Shown: in pieces, positions 17,508-26,306 of the stretch
Numbering within the stretch: position 1 is the stretch's first letter
Layout of the letters: the number at the start of each line of letters is the position of its first letter
Origin: Pectobacterium zantedeschiae
GTDB lineage: Bacteria > Pseudomonadota > Gammaproteobacteria > Enterobacterales > Enterobacteriaceae
Direction: 5' to 3'
Assembly: GCF_004137795.1 (NCBI RefSeq)
Contig: NZ_NWTM01000001.1
Span: forward strand, 2,159,229 to 2,223,228
DNA: 64,000 nucleotides
Translations under genes and position numbers: made by a program
The notes under the pieces: model-generated
Seen by the model: the letters and a program-made list of their open reading frames with translations, nothing else
Databases searched by the model: none
Told to the model about the DNA's origin: nothing

Positions 17508-18686
17508 ATGAACGACTCCGTTGTTATTGTTAATGCCAAACGTACCGCAATTGGTAAATTCGCAGGCAGCCTGGCCAACACATCGGCTATCGACATGGCA
17601 GCAGCCACCATCCGTGACTGCCTGTCGACGCTGCCGGACACGCTGGCGATTGATGAAGTGATCCTCGGTAACGTACTGCAAGCCGGTTTGGGGCAAAACC
17701 CGGCGCATCAGGCCAGCCAGGCTGCGGACCTGTCTTTTGAAACCCCTTCGCTGACCATCAGCAAAGTGTGTGGTTCCGGCCTGAAGGCGGTTGTGCTGGG
17801 TGCCCAGTCGATTCTGTCCGGCGATAATCAGGTCTGCGTGACCGGTGGGATGGAAAACATGAGCGCCGCGCCTTACCTGTTGGAAAAAGCGCGCCACGGT
17901 TATCGCATGGGAGACGGCAAGCTCGTTGACATCATGATTAACGATGGCCTGTGGTGTGCGTTTAATGATTACCACATGGGCACCACGGCGGAAAATATCG
18001 CCGAACGCTACCAACTCACGCGAGAAGAACAGGATCTGGTGGCGCTGGCATCGCAGCAGAAAGCGGTCGCCGCGATTGAAGCGGGTCGCTTCAAAGCCGA
18101 AATTACCCCGCTGTCACTGCGTAGCAAAAAAGAGACGCGGATTTTCGATCGGGATGAATTCCCTCGTGCAGACACCACACTGGCATCGCTGGCCGCGTTA
18201 CGTCCGGCGTTTTCCGCGAATGGCACCGTCACCGCAGGTAATGCGTCCGGCATTAACGATGCTGCCGCGACGCTGGTGTTAATGCGTGAATCCGAAGCGA
18301 AAAAACAGGGGATTACCCCGCTGGCGCGGATCCGCAGTTGGGCATCTGCTGGGGTGCCGAGTGAGGTGATGGGGCTGGGGCCAATTCCGGCAACGCAGAA
18401 AGCCTTGCTAAAGGCTGGGTTGACGATCGGTGATATCGACCTGATTGAAGCGAATGAAGCCTTTGCCGCACAATTCCTGGCCGTACAGCGCGACCTGCAA
18501 CTCGATCCAGAAAAAGTGAACGTCAACGGCGGCGCAATTGCGCTGGGCCACCCTATCGGCGCGAGCGGTGCGCGTATTCTCGTCACGCTGGTACATGCGC
18601 TGCATAGCTATAACAAAACGCTGGGATTGGCGACGCTGTGCATCGGCGGCGGACAAGGTATTGCGATGATCGTCGAGCGCGTTTAA
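17508..18686 (+). CDS. atoB: Acetyl-CoA C-acetyltransferase (thiolase), AtoB-like
   Basis: 392-residue thiolase that splits acetoacetyl-CoA with CoA into two acetyl-CoA. The nucleophilic cysteine is in [11 protein letters not shown] (about residue 89), the histidine in [14 protein letters not shown] and the second cysteine in LCIGGGQG, so all three catalytic groups are present. Starts 11 bp after atoA and closes the operon, followed by a strong hairpin. With AtoD-AtoA it would feed a 3-oxo acid into central metabolism. Confidence 0.93.
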   Translation: MNDSVVIVNAKRTAIGKFAGSLANTSAIDMAAATIRDCLSTLPDTLAIDEVILGNVLQAGLGQNPAHQASQAADLSFETPSLTISKVCGSGLKAVVLGAQSILSGDNQVCVTGGMENMSAAPYLLEKARHGYRMGDGKLVDIMINDGLWCAFNDYHMGTTAENIAERYQLTREEQDLVALASQQKAVAAIEAGRFKAEITPLSLRSKKETRIFDRDEFPRADTTLASLAALRPAFSANGTVTAGNASGINDAAATLVLMRESEAKKQGITPLARIRSWASAGVPSEVMGLGPIPATQKALLKAGLTIGDIDLIEANEAFAAQFLAVQRDLQLDPEKVNVNGGAIALGHPIGASGARILVTLVHALHSYNKTLGLATLCIGGGQGIAMIVERV

Positions 18687-18711
18687 AGCGGGTTGTTCCC
18701 GGTTAAAACGA

Positions 18712-18742
18712 CAATGCAGGCCATTACGGCCTGCATTGCTTT
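18712..18742. terminator. Terminator after atoB
   Basis: CAATGCAGGCC and GGCCTGCATTG pair perfectly (11 bp, 5-nt loop), followed by CTTTGTT. It lies between the convergent atoB and chemoreceptor genes and could serve both. Confidence 0.8.
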
Positions 18743-18785
18743 GTTCGTGCTACACGTTTCGATCAGCAGCAGCACGATTCCTCGG

Positions 18786-20456
18786 TTAAAACGTTTCCCA
18801 ATTTGCATTCGCTGATCCGGCAGACGTGGGTTTGGGCAACAGCGATTTTGGTAATGCAGTAAGAGAAGGTGCGCTCGCCGCACGGTGTTCCTGCGCGGCC
18901 GCCTGATTAATTTTGAACACCTCAACTGCGTTCTGCAAAAATCTGGCCTGCTCTTCCAATGCCGCCGCGGCAGAAGCCGATTCCTCAACCAACGAGGCGT
19001 TTTGTTGCGTGACGCGGTCCATTTCATTAACCGCCTGCCCGACCTGATCGATCCCCCGGCTTTGTTCATCCGACGCCGACGCGATTTCACCCATGATATC
19101 CGTTACCCGGCTCACGGCGCTGACGATTTCCTTCATCGTATCGCCCGCGTCTTTAACCTGCACAGAACCGGTATGAGCACGGCTAACCGAATCGTCAATC
19201 AGCGCTTTAATCTCTTTAGCAGCCTGAGCACTGCGCTGTGCCAGCGTACGGACTTCACCCGCTACCACGGCAAAGCCCCGTCCTTGTTCCCCCGCTCGCG
19301 CCGCTTCTACTGCCGCATTCAGTGCCAGAATATTGGTTTGGAAAGCAATGCTATCAATCACACTGGTAATGTGGGCGATCTTTTGTGAGCTATCAGAAAT
19401 CTCATTCATCGTTTTCACGACATTATCGACGACAGCGCCACCTTTATTCGCCGTCTCCGATGCATTTTTTGCCAGCAGCGTGGCCTGACGTGCGTTGTCT
19501 GAATTCTGTTTCACCGTTGCGGTTAGCTGCTCCATGCTGGCCGCCGTTTCCTGTAGCGAGGCGGCCTGTTGCTCCGTACGCGAAGACAGATCGTTGCTGC
19601 CCACCGAAATTTCACTCGCTCCAGAATGAATGGAGTAGGAACTGTCGCGCACCAGACTCACGGTGCGGATTAATGACTGCTGCATATGGTGCAACCCCGC
19701 CGCCAATTGGCTCATCTCATTACGGCCTGCGGTATCAATATGATGCGTCAGGTTACCCTCGGCGATAGCACTGATATGCCGCATGAGCGTACGCAGCGGG
19801 TGCAGAAGAATACGCTGTAATCCGATCCAACTGAGGATAATCACTAGCACGACAACCACGGAGAGTGCGCCTAAGAGCCACAGCATGGTTTCAAATGCGA
19901 CGTGGTTTTCCTGTAAGCCGTCATCCGACAACTGATTTTGTGCCGCACGCCACGTAATATAAGCGTCCTGCATTGCCACGTTAAACGGTGTCGCCCCACT
20001 GCTCAATTTCATCGCTGCTCCCGCTAACCCACCGGAAAGCGAATCCACAATATCATTCAGTAGCTTGTCATAAGCGGTATAGCTTGCCTCAAGTTTTTTG
20101 GATAATGCTTCATCCAATCCGGGCGTATTAGGCAGAGACAAATAATGTTTATAACTACTCTCTGAGGCAGCCAACTGTGATTTGGCCTGCTGTAAAAGTG
20201 CCTGCATGGCCTCTTTATCCGCATTCCCCATCATCATGTTTTGTATAATTGAACCGATAGCGATGCGTGTCTGGTTCATCATAATCCAGGCATCAGTAAA
20301 GGCGGCCACATTCTGGTTAGAGCGTTGAGAAACAAGGAAACTATCTCTATCGTTCATCAATGCCCGAACGGATAGCGCCCCTGTTAAAAACTGAGATATT
20401 CCTAATACAAACAATAAAATGACAAGGATGGTAATGACTTTAATACGCTTAAACAT
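18786..20456 (-). CDS. Methyl-accepting chemotaxis protein with NWETF tail
   Basis: 556-residue inner-membrane chemoreceptor. TM1 is at about residues 7-29, then a four-helix-type periplasmic ligand domain, TM2 at about 193-213 (LLGALSVVVVLVIILSWIG), HAMP, and the coiled-coil signalling domain with the conserved tip QTNILALNAAVEAARAGEQG. The last five residues are NWETF, the docking pentapeptide for the methyltransferase CheR and methylesterase CheB in Tar and Tsr, so it should be a high-abundance, self-adapting receptor. Ligand unknown; no substrate-specific neighbour. Confidence 0.93.
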   Translation of the reverse strand: MFKRIKVITILVILLFVLGISQFLTGALSVRALMNDRDSFLVSQRSNQNVAAFTDAWIMMNQTRIAIGSIIQNMMMGNADKEAMQALLQQAKSQLAASESSYKHYLSLPNTPGLDEALSKKLEASYTAYDKLLNDIVDSLSGGLAGAAMKLSSGATPFNVAMQDAYITWRAAQNQLSDDGLQENHVAFETMLWLLGALSVVVVLVIILSWIGLQRILLHPLRTLMRHISAIAEGNLTHHIDTAGRNEMSQLAAGLHHMQQSLIRTVSLVRDSSYSIHSGASEISVGSNDLSSRTEQQAASLQETAASMEQLTATVKQNSDNARQATLLAKNASETANKGGAVVDNVVKTMNEISDSSQKIAHITSVIDSIAFQTNILALNAAVEAARAGEQGRGFAVVAGEVRTLAQRSAQAAKEIKALIDDSVSRAHTGSVQVKDAGDTMKEIVSAVSRVTDIMGEIASASDEQSRGIDQVGQAVNEMDRVTQQNASLVEESASAAAALEEQARFLQNAVEVFKINQAAAQEHRAASAPSLTALPKSLLPKPTSAGSANANWETF

Positions 20457-20559
20457 GGCACACCCTCTTTTTCCATAAGGATGTGATAGTTATATCCGAA
20501 AAAATAAAGGAAATATTGAACACTCAACACAAATAAAAACATTGCCTATATTATTTAAC

Positions 20560-20573
20560 ATCCATATATGGAT
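20560..20573. promoter_or_regulatory. 14-bp perfect palindrome upstream of the chemoreceptor
   Basis: ATCCATATATGGAT, with a further half copy (ATATGGAT) ending near 20594, about 100 bp upstream of the chemoreceptor start. It may be an operator; AT-rich palindromes also occur by chance. Confidence 0.3.
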
Positions 20574-20703
20574 TATATTATTTTAAATATGGATAAAACC
20601 TCACCTACAAAATATATCCTTTATTTTGAATTGAGGCAGCGCCGACAAATCATTATGTATACCGTACGTAATGATAACGAGCGCTGCCGCATCAACAATC
20701 ACC

Positions 20704-20732
20704 AATAAGATAATCTGATAGATTATCTTATT
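20704..20732 (-). terminator. Hairpin overlapping the ypfH stop codon
   Basis: AATAAGATAATC (20704-20715) and GATTATCTTATT (20721-20732) pair perfectly over 12 bp; the stop codon of ypfH lies inside. All but two pairs are A-T and there is no T-run, so it is a weak terminator candidate. Confidence 0.45.
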
Positions 20733-21345
20733 TCAGATAAGCCAGCGCCTGCTTCAGCATTTGTTCATCAATACCGTGCCCGACACCGGGTGCGATATCC
20801 AACGTAAACGACGTCCCGAGTTCCTGAAAGCGATGAGCGGCAGCATGAGCATGCCCAACCACAATAACGCCGTCTGCTTCACCGTGAATCAGATGCACCG
20901 CGACATCAGCAAAGGCTTTTTCTGGCAAAACGGCAAAGCGACCGCTGAAGGCAACAATGTGCCCAGCCAGCGAGGACTCAGACTTCAACGCTTCCAGCGA
21001 CATGATGCTCCCCTGCGAGAAACCCACCAGCACGGTTTGTTCCGCACTAATGCCATTTTGTTCCTGCCAGTGGCGCACGGTATCAACAAAACGCGGCAGG
21101 TTTGCTTCAATTCGGGATAACCGGTTCTCTTCCGTGACGCCCTGAACAGAAAACCACTGCCGCCCGTCGCCATAGCCAGTGCTGAACGGCCCGGCAATAC
21201 TGATCACGATCGCCTGCGGTAATGCAGCGGCAAAATAGCGTCCAATCTGCGCCATACCAGCGGCGGTATCGCCCACACCATGAAACAACAGAATTAACCG
21301 ATTTGCCTCTGAGGGTTGCTGAACAACAACATAATCTTGATTCAT
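20728..21345 (-). CDS. ypfH: Esterase YpfH (alpha/beta hydrolase)
   Basis: 205-residue cytoplasmic carboxylesterase of the YpfH/phospholipase-carboxylesterase family. The nucleophile is in VLVGFSQGSIMS (GxSxG), with the acid in IHGEADGVI and the histidine in PGVGHGID, completing the triad. LILLFHGVGDTAAGM near the N-terminus supplies the oxyanion-hole region. A ribosome site (AGGAGAAAAAC) precedes the start. In E. coli ypfH sits next to tmcA; here tmcA is about 21 kb away, so the pair has been separated by accessory DNA. Confidence 0.88.
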   Translation of the reverse strand: MNQDYVVVQQPSEANRLILLFHGVGDTAAGMAQIGRYFAAALPQAIVISIAGPFSTGYGDGRQWFSVQGVTEENRLSRIEANLPRFVDTVRHWQEQNGISAEQTVLVGFSQGSIMSLEALKSESSLAGHIVAFSGRFAVLPEKAFADVAVHLIHGEADGVIVVGHAHAAAHRFQELGTSFTLDIAPGVGHGIDEQMLKQALAYLK

Positions 21346-21512
21346 GTTTTTCTCCTGAAGGCCTGCGTCAAACGCAACACCTGGCGACGTTCGTCATAAA
21401 GTACGGTTAATTCTCACTATACGCCGCGCACTGACAGGAGAAATCGGGAATTACTGAACGAGATGTTCCATTTTTTGCAACGACAGGCGGAGCCTCCCAC
21501 AATCTCTCCCTG

Positions 21513-21740
21513 TCAATGCGGTTTGATAATGCGGATCGTTGAAGCCGGATCGTTCGTCAGGCAACTTACCGGACGCACGGGCCGTTTGACCAATCCTCCC
21601 CCACAGTTCGGACAGGCGTGATGAAATACGGAATCCGCACAGTCAGGACAGAACGTGCATTCATAGGAGCAGATATACGTTTCGGCGTCCGGCGGCAAAT
21701 CACAGTCGCAGTGTTCACAGTTAGGGCGTAATTCCAGCAT
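21513..21740 (-). CDS. DUF1272 cysteine-rich protein
   Basis: 75 residues, beginning MLELRPNCEHCDCDLPPDAETYICSYEC (cited in part), with CxxC, CPDC and CPNCGGG pairs that would bind two zinc ions. The sequence fits the DUF1272 family of small zinc-ribbon-like proteins of unknown function. No partner gene is evident: ypfH lies about 170 bp away and an autotransporter is divergent. Confidence 0.8.
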   Translation of the reverse strand: MLELRPNCEHCDCDLPPDAETYICSYECTFCPDCADSVFHHACPNCGGGLVKRPVRPVSCLTNDPASTIRIIKPH

Positions 21741-21779
21741 CGGCTTATCCTAATTCAACAAAAAATAGTGAGGCTCTCG

Positions 21780-21805
21780 CTGTCACTTTTCTGTGGTTAT
21801 TGCAC
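21780..21805 (+). promoter_or_regulatory. ECF-type promoter motif, copy A (before the subtilase autotransporter)
   Basis: TGTCACTTTT, 9 nt, TTGCACA. Same sequence and exact spacing as three other copies at 32833, 34765 and 37122. An A-tract lies about 16 bp upstream, as at the other copies. It lies 165 bp before the autotransporter start. Likely the target of the ECF sigma factor at 33222; inferred from position and conservation. Confidence 0.7.
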
Positions 21806-21969
21806 AAAGATCAGTGAAGGAGACTGAGGTTCTTTTCTACCAGAAACCGTCATTCATGCAAATAAGGTTTATACGCCGAAATAATGCATCGCATTAACGT
21901 CAACCTTACTTTCCAAATCCCTTTTTATTTGGGAGGCGGCTCTATGTTCTAAAATGCAGGGAAAATAAA

Positions 21970-24921
21970 ATGACAGCAGCAGCGCAGCTATTTTCATTAA
22001 AAAAGAACGTTTCGTTAAAAAGAAAAACATTTCGCCAATCCGTCATTGCAGCCAATATCAGTATCGCATTACTGATGTTGGCAGGTTGCGGCAGTAGCGG
22101 AGGTGGTGGCGGTGAAACTGCCAGCGTCGCGCCAACGTCGCCATCGCCGACGACGCCAACAACTCCCACTACTCCAACAACACCGGAAACGCCAACCACA
22201 TCTGCCGTTAAAGTCGGGATTATTGATTCCGGTCTTGAAGCGGCTCGCCCGGAATTTAATTACAGCAACCTGCACTTTTCAACGTTTGTCGGCGGTAACC
22301 CGCAAGTCAATGATAATCAGGGCGTGAACGGGCACGGTACGCTCGTGGCGCTGACGCTTGCAGGAATAGCAACGGAACGTTATTTGGGAGGCATTGCGCC
22401 AGACAGCGAACTCTACATCGCACAATCCTCGGCAAATAATCGATTTAATTATCAAAACACCACGAATGCGGTGAGCTGGCTGCTCAATTCAGGCGTAAAA
22501 ATTATCAATATGTCCTATGCTTCGGAGGAACGGCTCACCAGCACCGCCGAACTGACGACTGCCCGCAATAGCCTTGACTACCAACTCGTTCGCAGTGACC
22601 TACGAAATATTGTTAACGCCGAAGCGCTGAGTATCGTCGCCACGGGGAATAATGCCGGTTCCACTCCCTCGCCCAATACCCAAATCCCACTAATTTTTGG
22701 TGATGCCTCGCTGCAAAAAGGCATTTTAGCCGTTACCGGGTATGTTCCCGAATGGGTAGGCAATGATGGCACCACACGCCCTTCAGAACTCTATCTCTTT
22801 GATGCCTGCGGTAATGTCGCGGCCTACTGCATGAGCGCACCGGGCTACGTCGATTATCCGATTGCCAACAGCAGCACAATAGAACGAAGCCACGGCACCT
22901 CGTTTGCGGCTCCGCGCGTTGCAGGCGGCGCATCACTCGTCAAGGCAGTCTACCCGTGGATGACTGGCTATAACCTGCAACAGACCTTGCTTACTACCGC
23001 GACCTATCACACCGATGGCTATCGACGATACGACGCGGATAATTCTTACTATGAAACCATCAGGGACAGCGAGGGGAATGTTACCGAGGTTATTTTCCGT
23101 CCAGCCTATACCACCGTCGCCGACACCGCCAACGGCAGGCCCTACAATGACACCTTTGGCTGGGGAGATCTGAATACCGAGAAAGCGGTAAAAGGCCCGG
23201 CGATGTTTTATGCCGATGATTTTACCGCCCGCCTGACAGCAGGAAATTACACCTTCGCCAACGACATCAGCGGCGACTACGGTCTCATCGTCAACGGCGC
23301 CAGCAATGCGGGAGGCGTTCTGCATTTAACCGGCAGTAACACCTATAGAGGCGACACGCTGATTACCGCCAACAGTTTGTACGTTGACGGTTCAATTACG
23401 GGCAATGCCAGCGTATCCGGCTCCGGCACGCTGGCAGGAAAAGGTCGTATTGGCGGCAATGTGAGTAACACGAGTATCGTTGCCACCACCGCAGATGGCG
23501 GGTTGACCGTCGGGGGCAATTATACCCAAGGCAGTAACGGCCTGCTGAGCGTGACGTTAGCCAATCCGTTCACCGTTGAAGGTAGCGCAGTGCTGGATGG
23601 CGGATTACGCGTTGGTCTCCCCAGCAACACCTATATCGTTCAGGCTCAAGAAACACTACTGCACAGCAATCAGGGGGTCAGCGGCACCTTCAGTAATGTC
23701 GATCTCGGCCTGTTCCTGACGGGGAACCTGACCTACGCCAGCAACGATGTGACAGGTGCATTTAGCCGCCTCAACACGGTAGACGCGGTTACCAACAGCG
23801 GCTTACAAAGCGCTGCACAGTTGCAGACCGCTGCCAATATCGAATCGGCGCTACAGGTTGCCGACCGCTGGTCAACCTTATCCTCAACCAGCGAGCAGCA
23901 ATCCAGCTTGTTGGCGAAGGCCGCCGCATTTCAGCAGTTGGGCAGCGCGGGAGCCGCAGCCATCGCACTGGATTCACTGTCCGGTCAGGCGCACGCTTCC
24001 AGCAACGCGATTCTGTTTACTAGTCTGGATTATCAGAACCAGCTCCTAAACAACCGGCTGGATCTGTTAGGGAGCGGGAAGCACTACGGACTATGGATTG
24101 AAACGGGCAAGCTGCGCGGCGATCTGAGACAGTCCGGCTATCTGGGTAGCGATTACGATATCACCCTGACGGCCATCGGTACGGATACCGACTTCAACAC
24201 CCCAGGATTACGCGCCGGGGTTGCCTATACCAACAGCCAGATCAAAGCGGACTATGACGGTAGCGGCGGCAGTAGTGAGAATGAGCTGCATGGGGTAATG
24301 ACCTACGCGCGCTACAACCTTACGCCAGAGTGGTACATTCAGGGCAACCTAAGCTATCAGCACGGCAGCGATAAGCTGAAGCGTTCTATCTTATTGAATA
24401 ATGTCGAAGCCGTTTCCAGCAGCACCTCAAGCGATAGCTGGCAGAGCCTGCTCAAGACCGGCTACGAATTTGCGATCAACGACATCTTTAGCGTTCAACC
24501 CTATGCAGGACTCAAATACAGCTATCTGTCTACCGGCGGCTTTACAGATACCGGCAGCGCATTCGGGCTGACGGGAGAAGGCAACGATTATTCCCGTACC
24601 GTGGGTCTGACGGGGCTTAACCTGCGCGCCCTGCTGCAATGGAATCAGGGATGGTGGAGCAGCATCGGTGTTAGCGGTGAGTATCAACATGCGTTTACTA
24701 ACCCATCGCTTGACGTCTCCGCCCGCTGGAGCGGACTGGGCCGTGAAGGCGAGCGCCTCGATATTCCGGGCATTCGACTGGATAAAGACTCGCAGTGGGC
24801 AGGCGTGAGGCTAGACGTAGGTAAGGCAGCGGATGCACGTTTCTTCTTGCGTGCTGACAAACACTTTGCCGATCGCGGTAACGAAGAAGTGCTGCGCGGC
24901 GGCGTCGACGTTTCCTTCTAA
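21970..24921 (+). CDS. Lipoprotein subtilase autotransporter (SphB1/NalP-like)
   Basis: 983-residue surface serine protease. Residues 1-40 form a long signal peptide ending in a lipobox (LMLAGC, Cys40), then a Gly-rich and Thr-Pro-repeat tether to about residue 78. The S8 subtilase domain has Asp86 (VGIIDSGL), His122 (NGHGTLVA) and Ser311 (SHGTSFAAPRVAGG). Beta-strand repeat region about 455-510 (LTGSNTYRGDTLI), and a C-terminal autotransporter barrel from about residue 700 ending in VDVSF. A lipid-anchored subtilase autotransporter is the design of Bordetella SphB1 and Neisseria NalP, which cut other surface proteins. Preceded by promoter motif copy A. Confidence 0.92.
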   Translation: MTAAAQLFSLKKNVSLKRKTFRQSVIAANISIALLMLAGCGSSGGGGGETASVAPTSPSPTTPTTPTTPTTPETPTTSAVKVGIIDSGLEAARPEFNYSNLHFSTFVGGNPQVNDNQGVNGHGTLVALTLAGIATERYLGGIAPDSELYIAQSSANNRFNYQNTTNAVSWLLNSGVKIINMSYASEERLTSTAELTTARNSLDYQLVRSDLRNIVNAEALSIVATGNNAGSTPSPNTQIPLIFGDASLQKGILAVTGYVPEWVGNDGTTRPSELYLFDACGNVAAYCMSAPGYVDYPIANSSTIERSHGTSFAAPRVAGGASLVKAVYPWMTGYNLQQTLLTTATYHTDGYRRYDADNSYYETIRDSEGNVTEVIFRPAYTTVADTANGRPYNDTFGWGDLNTEKAVKGPAMFYADDFTARLTAGNYTFANDISGDYGLIVNGASNAGGVLHLTGSNTYRGDTLITANSLYVDGSITGNASVSGSGTLAGKGRIGGNVSNTSIVATTADGGLTVGGNYTQGSNGLLSVTLANPFTVEGSAVLDGGLRVGLPSNTYIVQAQETLLHSNQGVSGTFSNVDLGLFLTGNLTYASNDVTGAFSRLNTVDAVTNSGLQSAAQLQTAANIESALQVADRWSTLSSTSEQQSSLLAKAAAFQQLGSAGAAAIALDSLSGQAHASSNAILFTSLDYQNQLLNNRLDLLGSGKHYGLWIETGKLRGDLRQSGYLGSDYDITLTAIGTDTDFNTPGLRAGVAYTNSQIKADYDGSGGSSENELHGVMTYARYNLTPEWYIQGNLSYQHGSDKLKRSILLNNVEAVSSSTSSDSWQSLLKTGYEFAINDIFSVQPYAGLKYSYLSTGGFTDTGSAFGLTGEGNDYSRTVGLTGLNLRALLQWNQGWWSSIGVSGEYQHAFTNPSLDVSARWSGLGREGERLDIPGIRLDKDSQWAGVRLDVGKAADARFFLRADKHFADRGNEEVLRGGVDVSF

Positions 24922-24928
24922 CCACCCA

Positions 24929-24957
24929 TGACGCTGGCGGCATCTCCGTCGGCGTCA
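24929..24957 (+). terminator. Hairpin after the autotransporter gene
   Basis: TGACGCTGGCGG and CCGTCGGCGTCA pair over 12 bp (with G-T pairs) around a 5-nt loop, followed by AT-rich sequence. Probable terminator. Confidence 0.6.
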
Positions 24958-25143
24958 ATATAATATTCCCATCATCACGGAAAAACTCGAATTTAAATGT
25001 AGCTAACCACAAGCAGCTCGATGTATATATTCATATTTCTTCTGTTCTATACCACTTTAATCATGAGACCTAAATTCATACATGCCGTAAAATAACTCAA
25101 TCTGGGTGCTTAATTCTCAATCAGTTCAATAAGGGAAAACGGC

Positions 25144-25515
25144 GTGAAAAGAATAATTCTCTCCTTTGTTATTTCTAGCATTTTAATCCTATTCGTCGCA
25201 GGTTACTTTGCAATCGAGAATAATCCTTATTCAGGTATCGCAGCGTCCGTCGCTGGATATGTCATCGGCGCCATAATCGTGTTAGCAGCTAAGGCAATAA
25301 TTTTCAGGCACAAAACATCACCCTATGACGTTATGGCTATTGCCGTCATCACGATATTGTTTTCTCTGTCTACGGCTACTTTCGACCTATTTTTCTCAAG
25401 CTCTCCGCCACTCATTAAAGCATTACTAGCCAGTACTATTTTACTGGTTGCTGGTTTTATCACGCTGAAAATCTTCCATCATTCAAATAAAGGCACTTTA
25501 TTAGAAAAAAAATAA
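25144..25515 (+). CDS. Unknown four-helix membrane protein
   Basis: 123 residues, not recognised. Four hydrophobic segments at about residues 3-22, 30-52, 62-82 and 90-110, then a basic tail ending LEKK. The start is GTG 25144 with AAGGGA upstream. An ATPase gene follows 29 bp downstream on the same strand, so the two are probably co-transcribed. Base composition is somewhat more AT-rich than the flanking autotransporter gene. No function proposed. Confidence 0.6.
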   Translation: MKRIILSFVISSILILFVAGYFAIENNPYSGIAASVAGYVIGAIIVLAAKAIIFRHKTSPYDVMAIAVITILFSLSTATFDLFFSSSPPLIKALLASTILLVAGFITLKIFHHSNKGTLLEKK

Positions 25516-25544
25516 GATGCCCTCAACATTGAAAGGTAAATAAA

Positions 25545-26306
25545 GTGGAACAGAGTGACAAACCCTATCTGCAACGTGTCTATTTTCATCCAAAGAAAAT
25601 ACGTGATCCCCAACATTATCCATTGTCCATTCCGGCAATCCGCGATCTCGAAAAGATTCGCTTCCACCCCGATGTTACTTTTTTTGTAGGAGAGAACGGT
25701 TCTGGAAAATCAACGTTGTTAGAAGCCGTGGCGATAGCGATGGGATTCAACCCGGAAGGCGGCTCGCGTAACTTCAATTTCAGCACCCGCGACTCCCATT
25801 CTAACCTGAGTAGCTACCTGCGCATCGTCAAAGGTATAATGCGTCCGCGCACCGGCTATTTTTTACGGGCAGAAAGTTTTTTCAATGTCGCAACAGAAAT
25901 AGAAAATATCGATCCCGGCCTGATTCAACTGGCCTACGGCGGTGTGTCGCTCCACCAGCAGTCGCACGGCGAATCGTTTATGGCGCTGTTAAACCATCGC
26001 TTTGGCCCCAACGGGTTTTATCTGCTGGACGAACCGGAAGCCGCGCTGTCTCCTACTCGGCAGCTCACTGCGCTAGCGCGTATCCACCAGTTAGTGAACT
26101 CTGGGTGTCAGTTTATTATTGCTACTCATTCCCCGATTATCCTGGCCTACCCCAATGCGGTTATTTATCACTTCGGTGAAGAGGGTATTCAGCAGGTTGC
26201 GTGGCAGGAGACGGAGCACTATCAAATCACGCGGCAGTTTTTAAATAACCCACAGGGTATGATGGATATCTTATTCGCCGATGATAACATCGGCGAATCC
26301 CTTTAG
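25545..26306 (+). CDS. AAA/ABC-type ATPase of unknown role
   Basis: 253 residues, cytoplasmic. Walker A is FVGENGSGKSTLLEAVA near residue 50, a signature-like region surrounds SHGESF, Walker B is YLLDEPEAALSP near residue 165, and the switch histidine is in IIATHSPII. This layout fits single-domain SMC/ABC-like ATPases often annotated only as AAA ATPase. GTG start with AAAGG upstream. Its end overlaps the end of the convergent S9 peptidase gene by four bases. No transmembrane partner beyond the small upstream membrane protein. Confidence 0.75.
   Translation: MEQSDKPYLQRVYFHPKKIRDPQHYPLSIPAIRDLEKIRFHPDVTFFVGENGSGKSTLLEAVAIAMGFNPEGGSRNFNFSTRDSHSNLSSYLRIVKGIMRPRTGYFLRAESFFNVATEIENIDPGLIQLAYGGVSLHQQSHGESFMALLNHRFGPNGFYLLDEPEAALSPTRQLTALARIHQLVNSGCQFIIATHSPIILAYPNAVIYHFGEEGIQQVAWQETEHYQITRQFLNNPQGMMDILFADDNIGESL

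Noticed and set aside
12989-18586. Long minus-strand frames inside the CitMHS and atoB genes (for example 12989-13573 and 18008-18586)
   Set aside because: They are antisense to well-recognised conserved proteins and have shadow-like compositions without ribosome sites.
13005-18686. Citrate fermentation or E. coli-type short-chain fatty acid (ato) operon
   Set aside because: No citrate lyase genes, no AtoSC two-component system and no AtoE carrier; the AtuA-like pair does not belong to either system.
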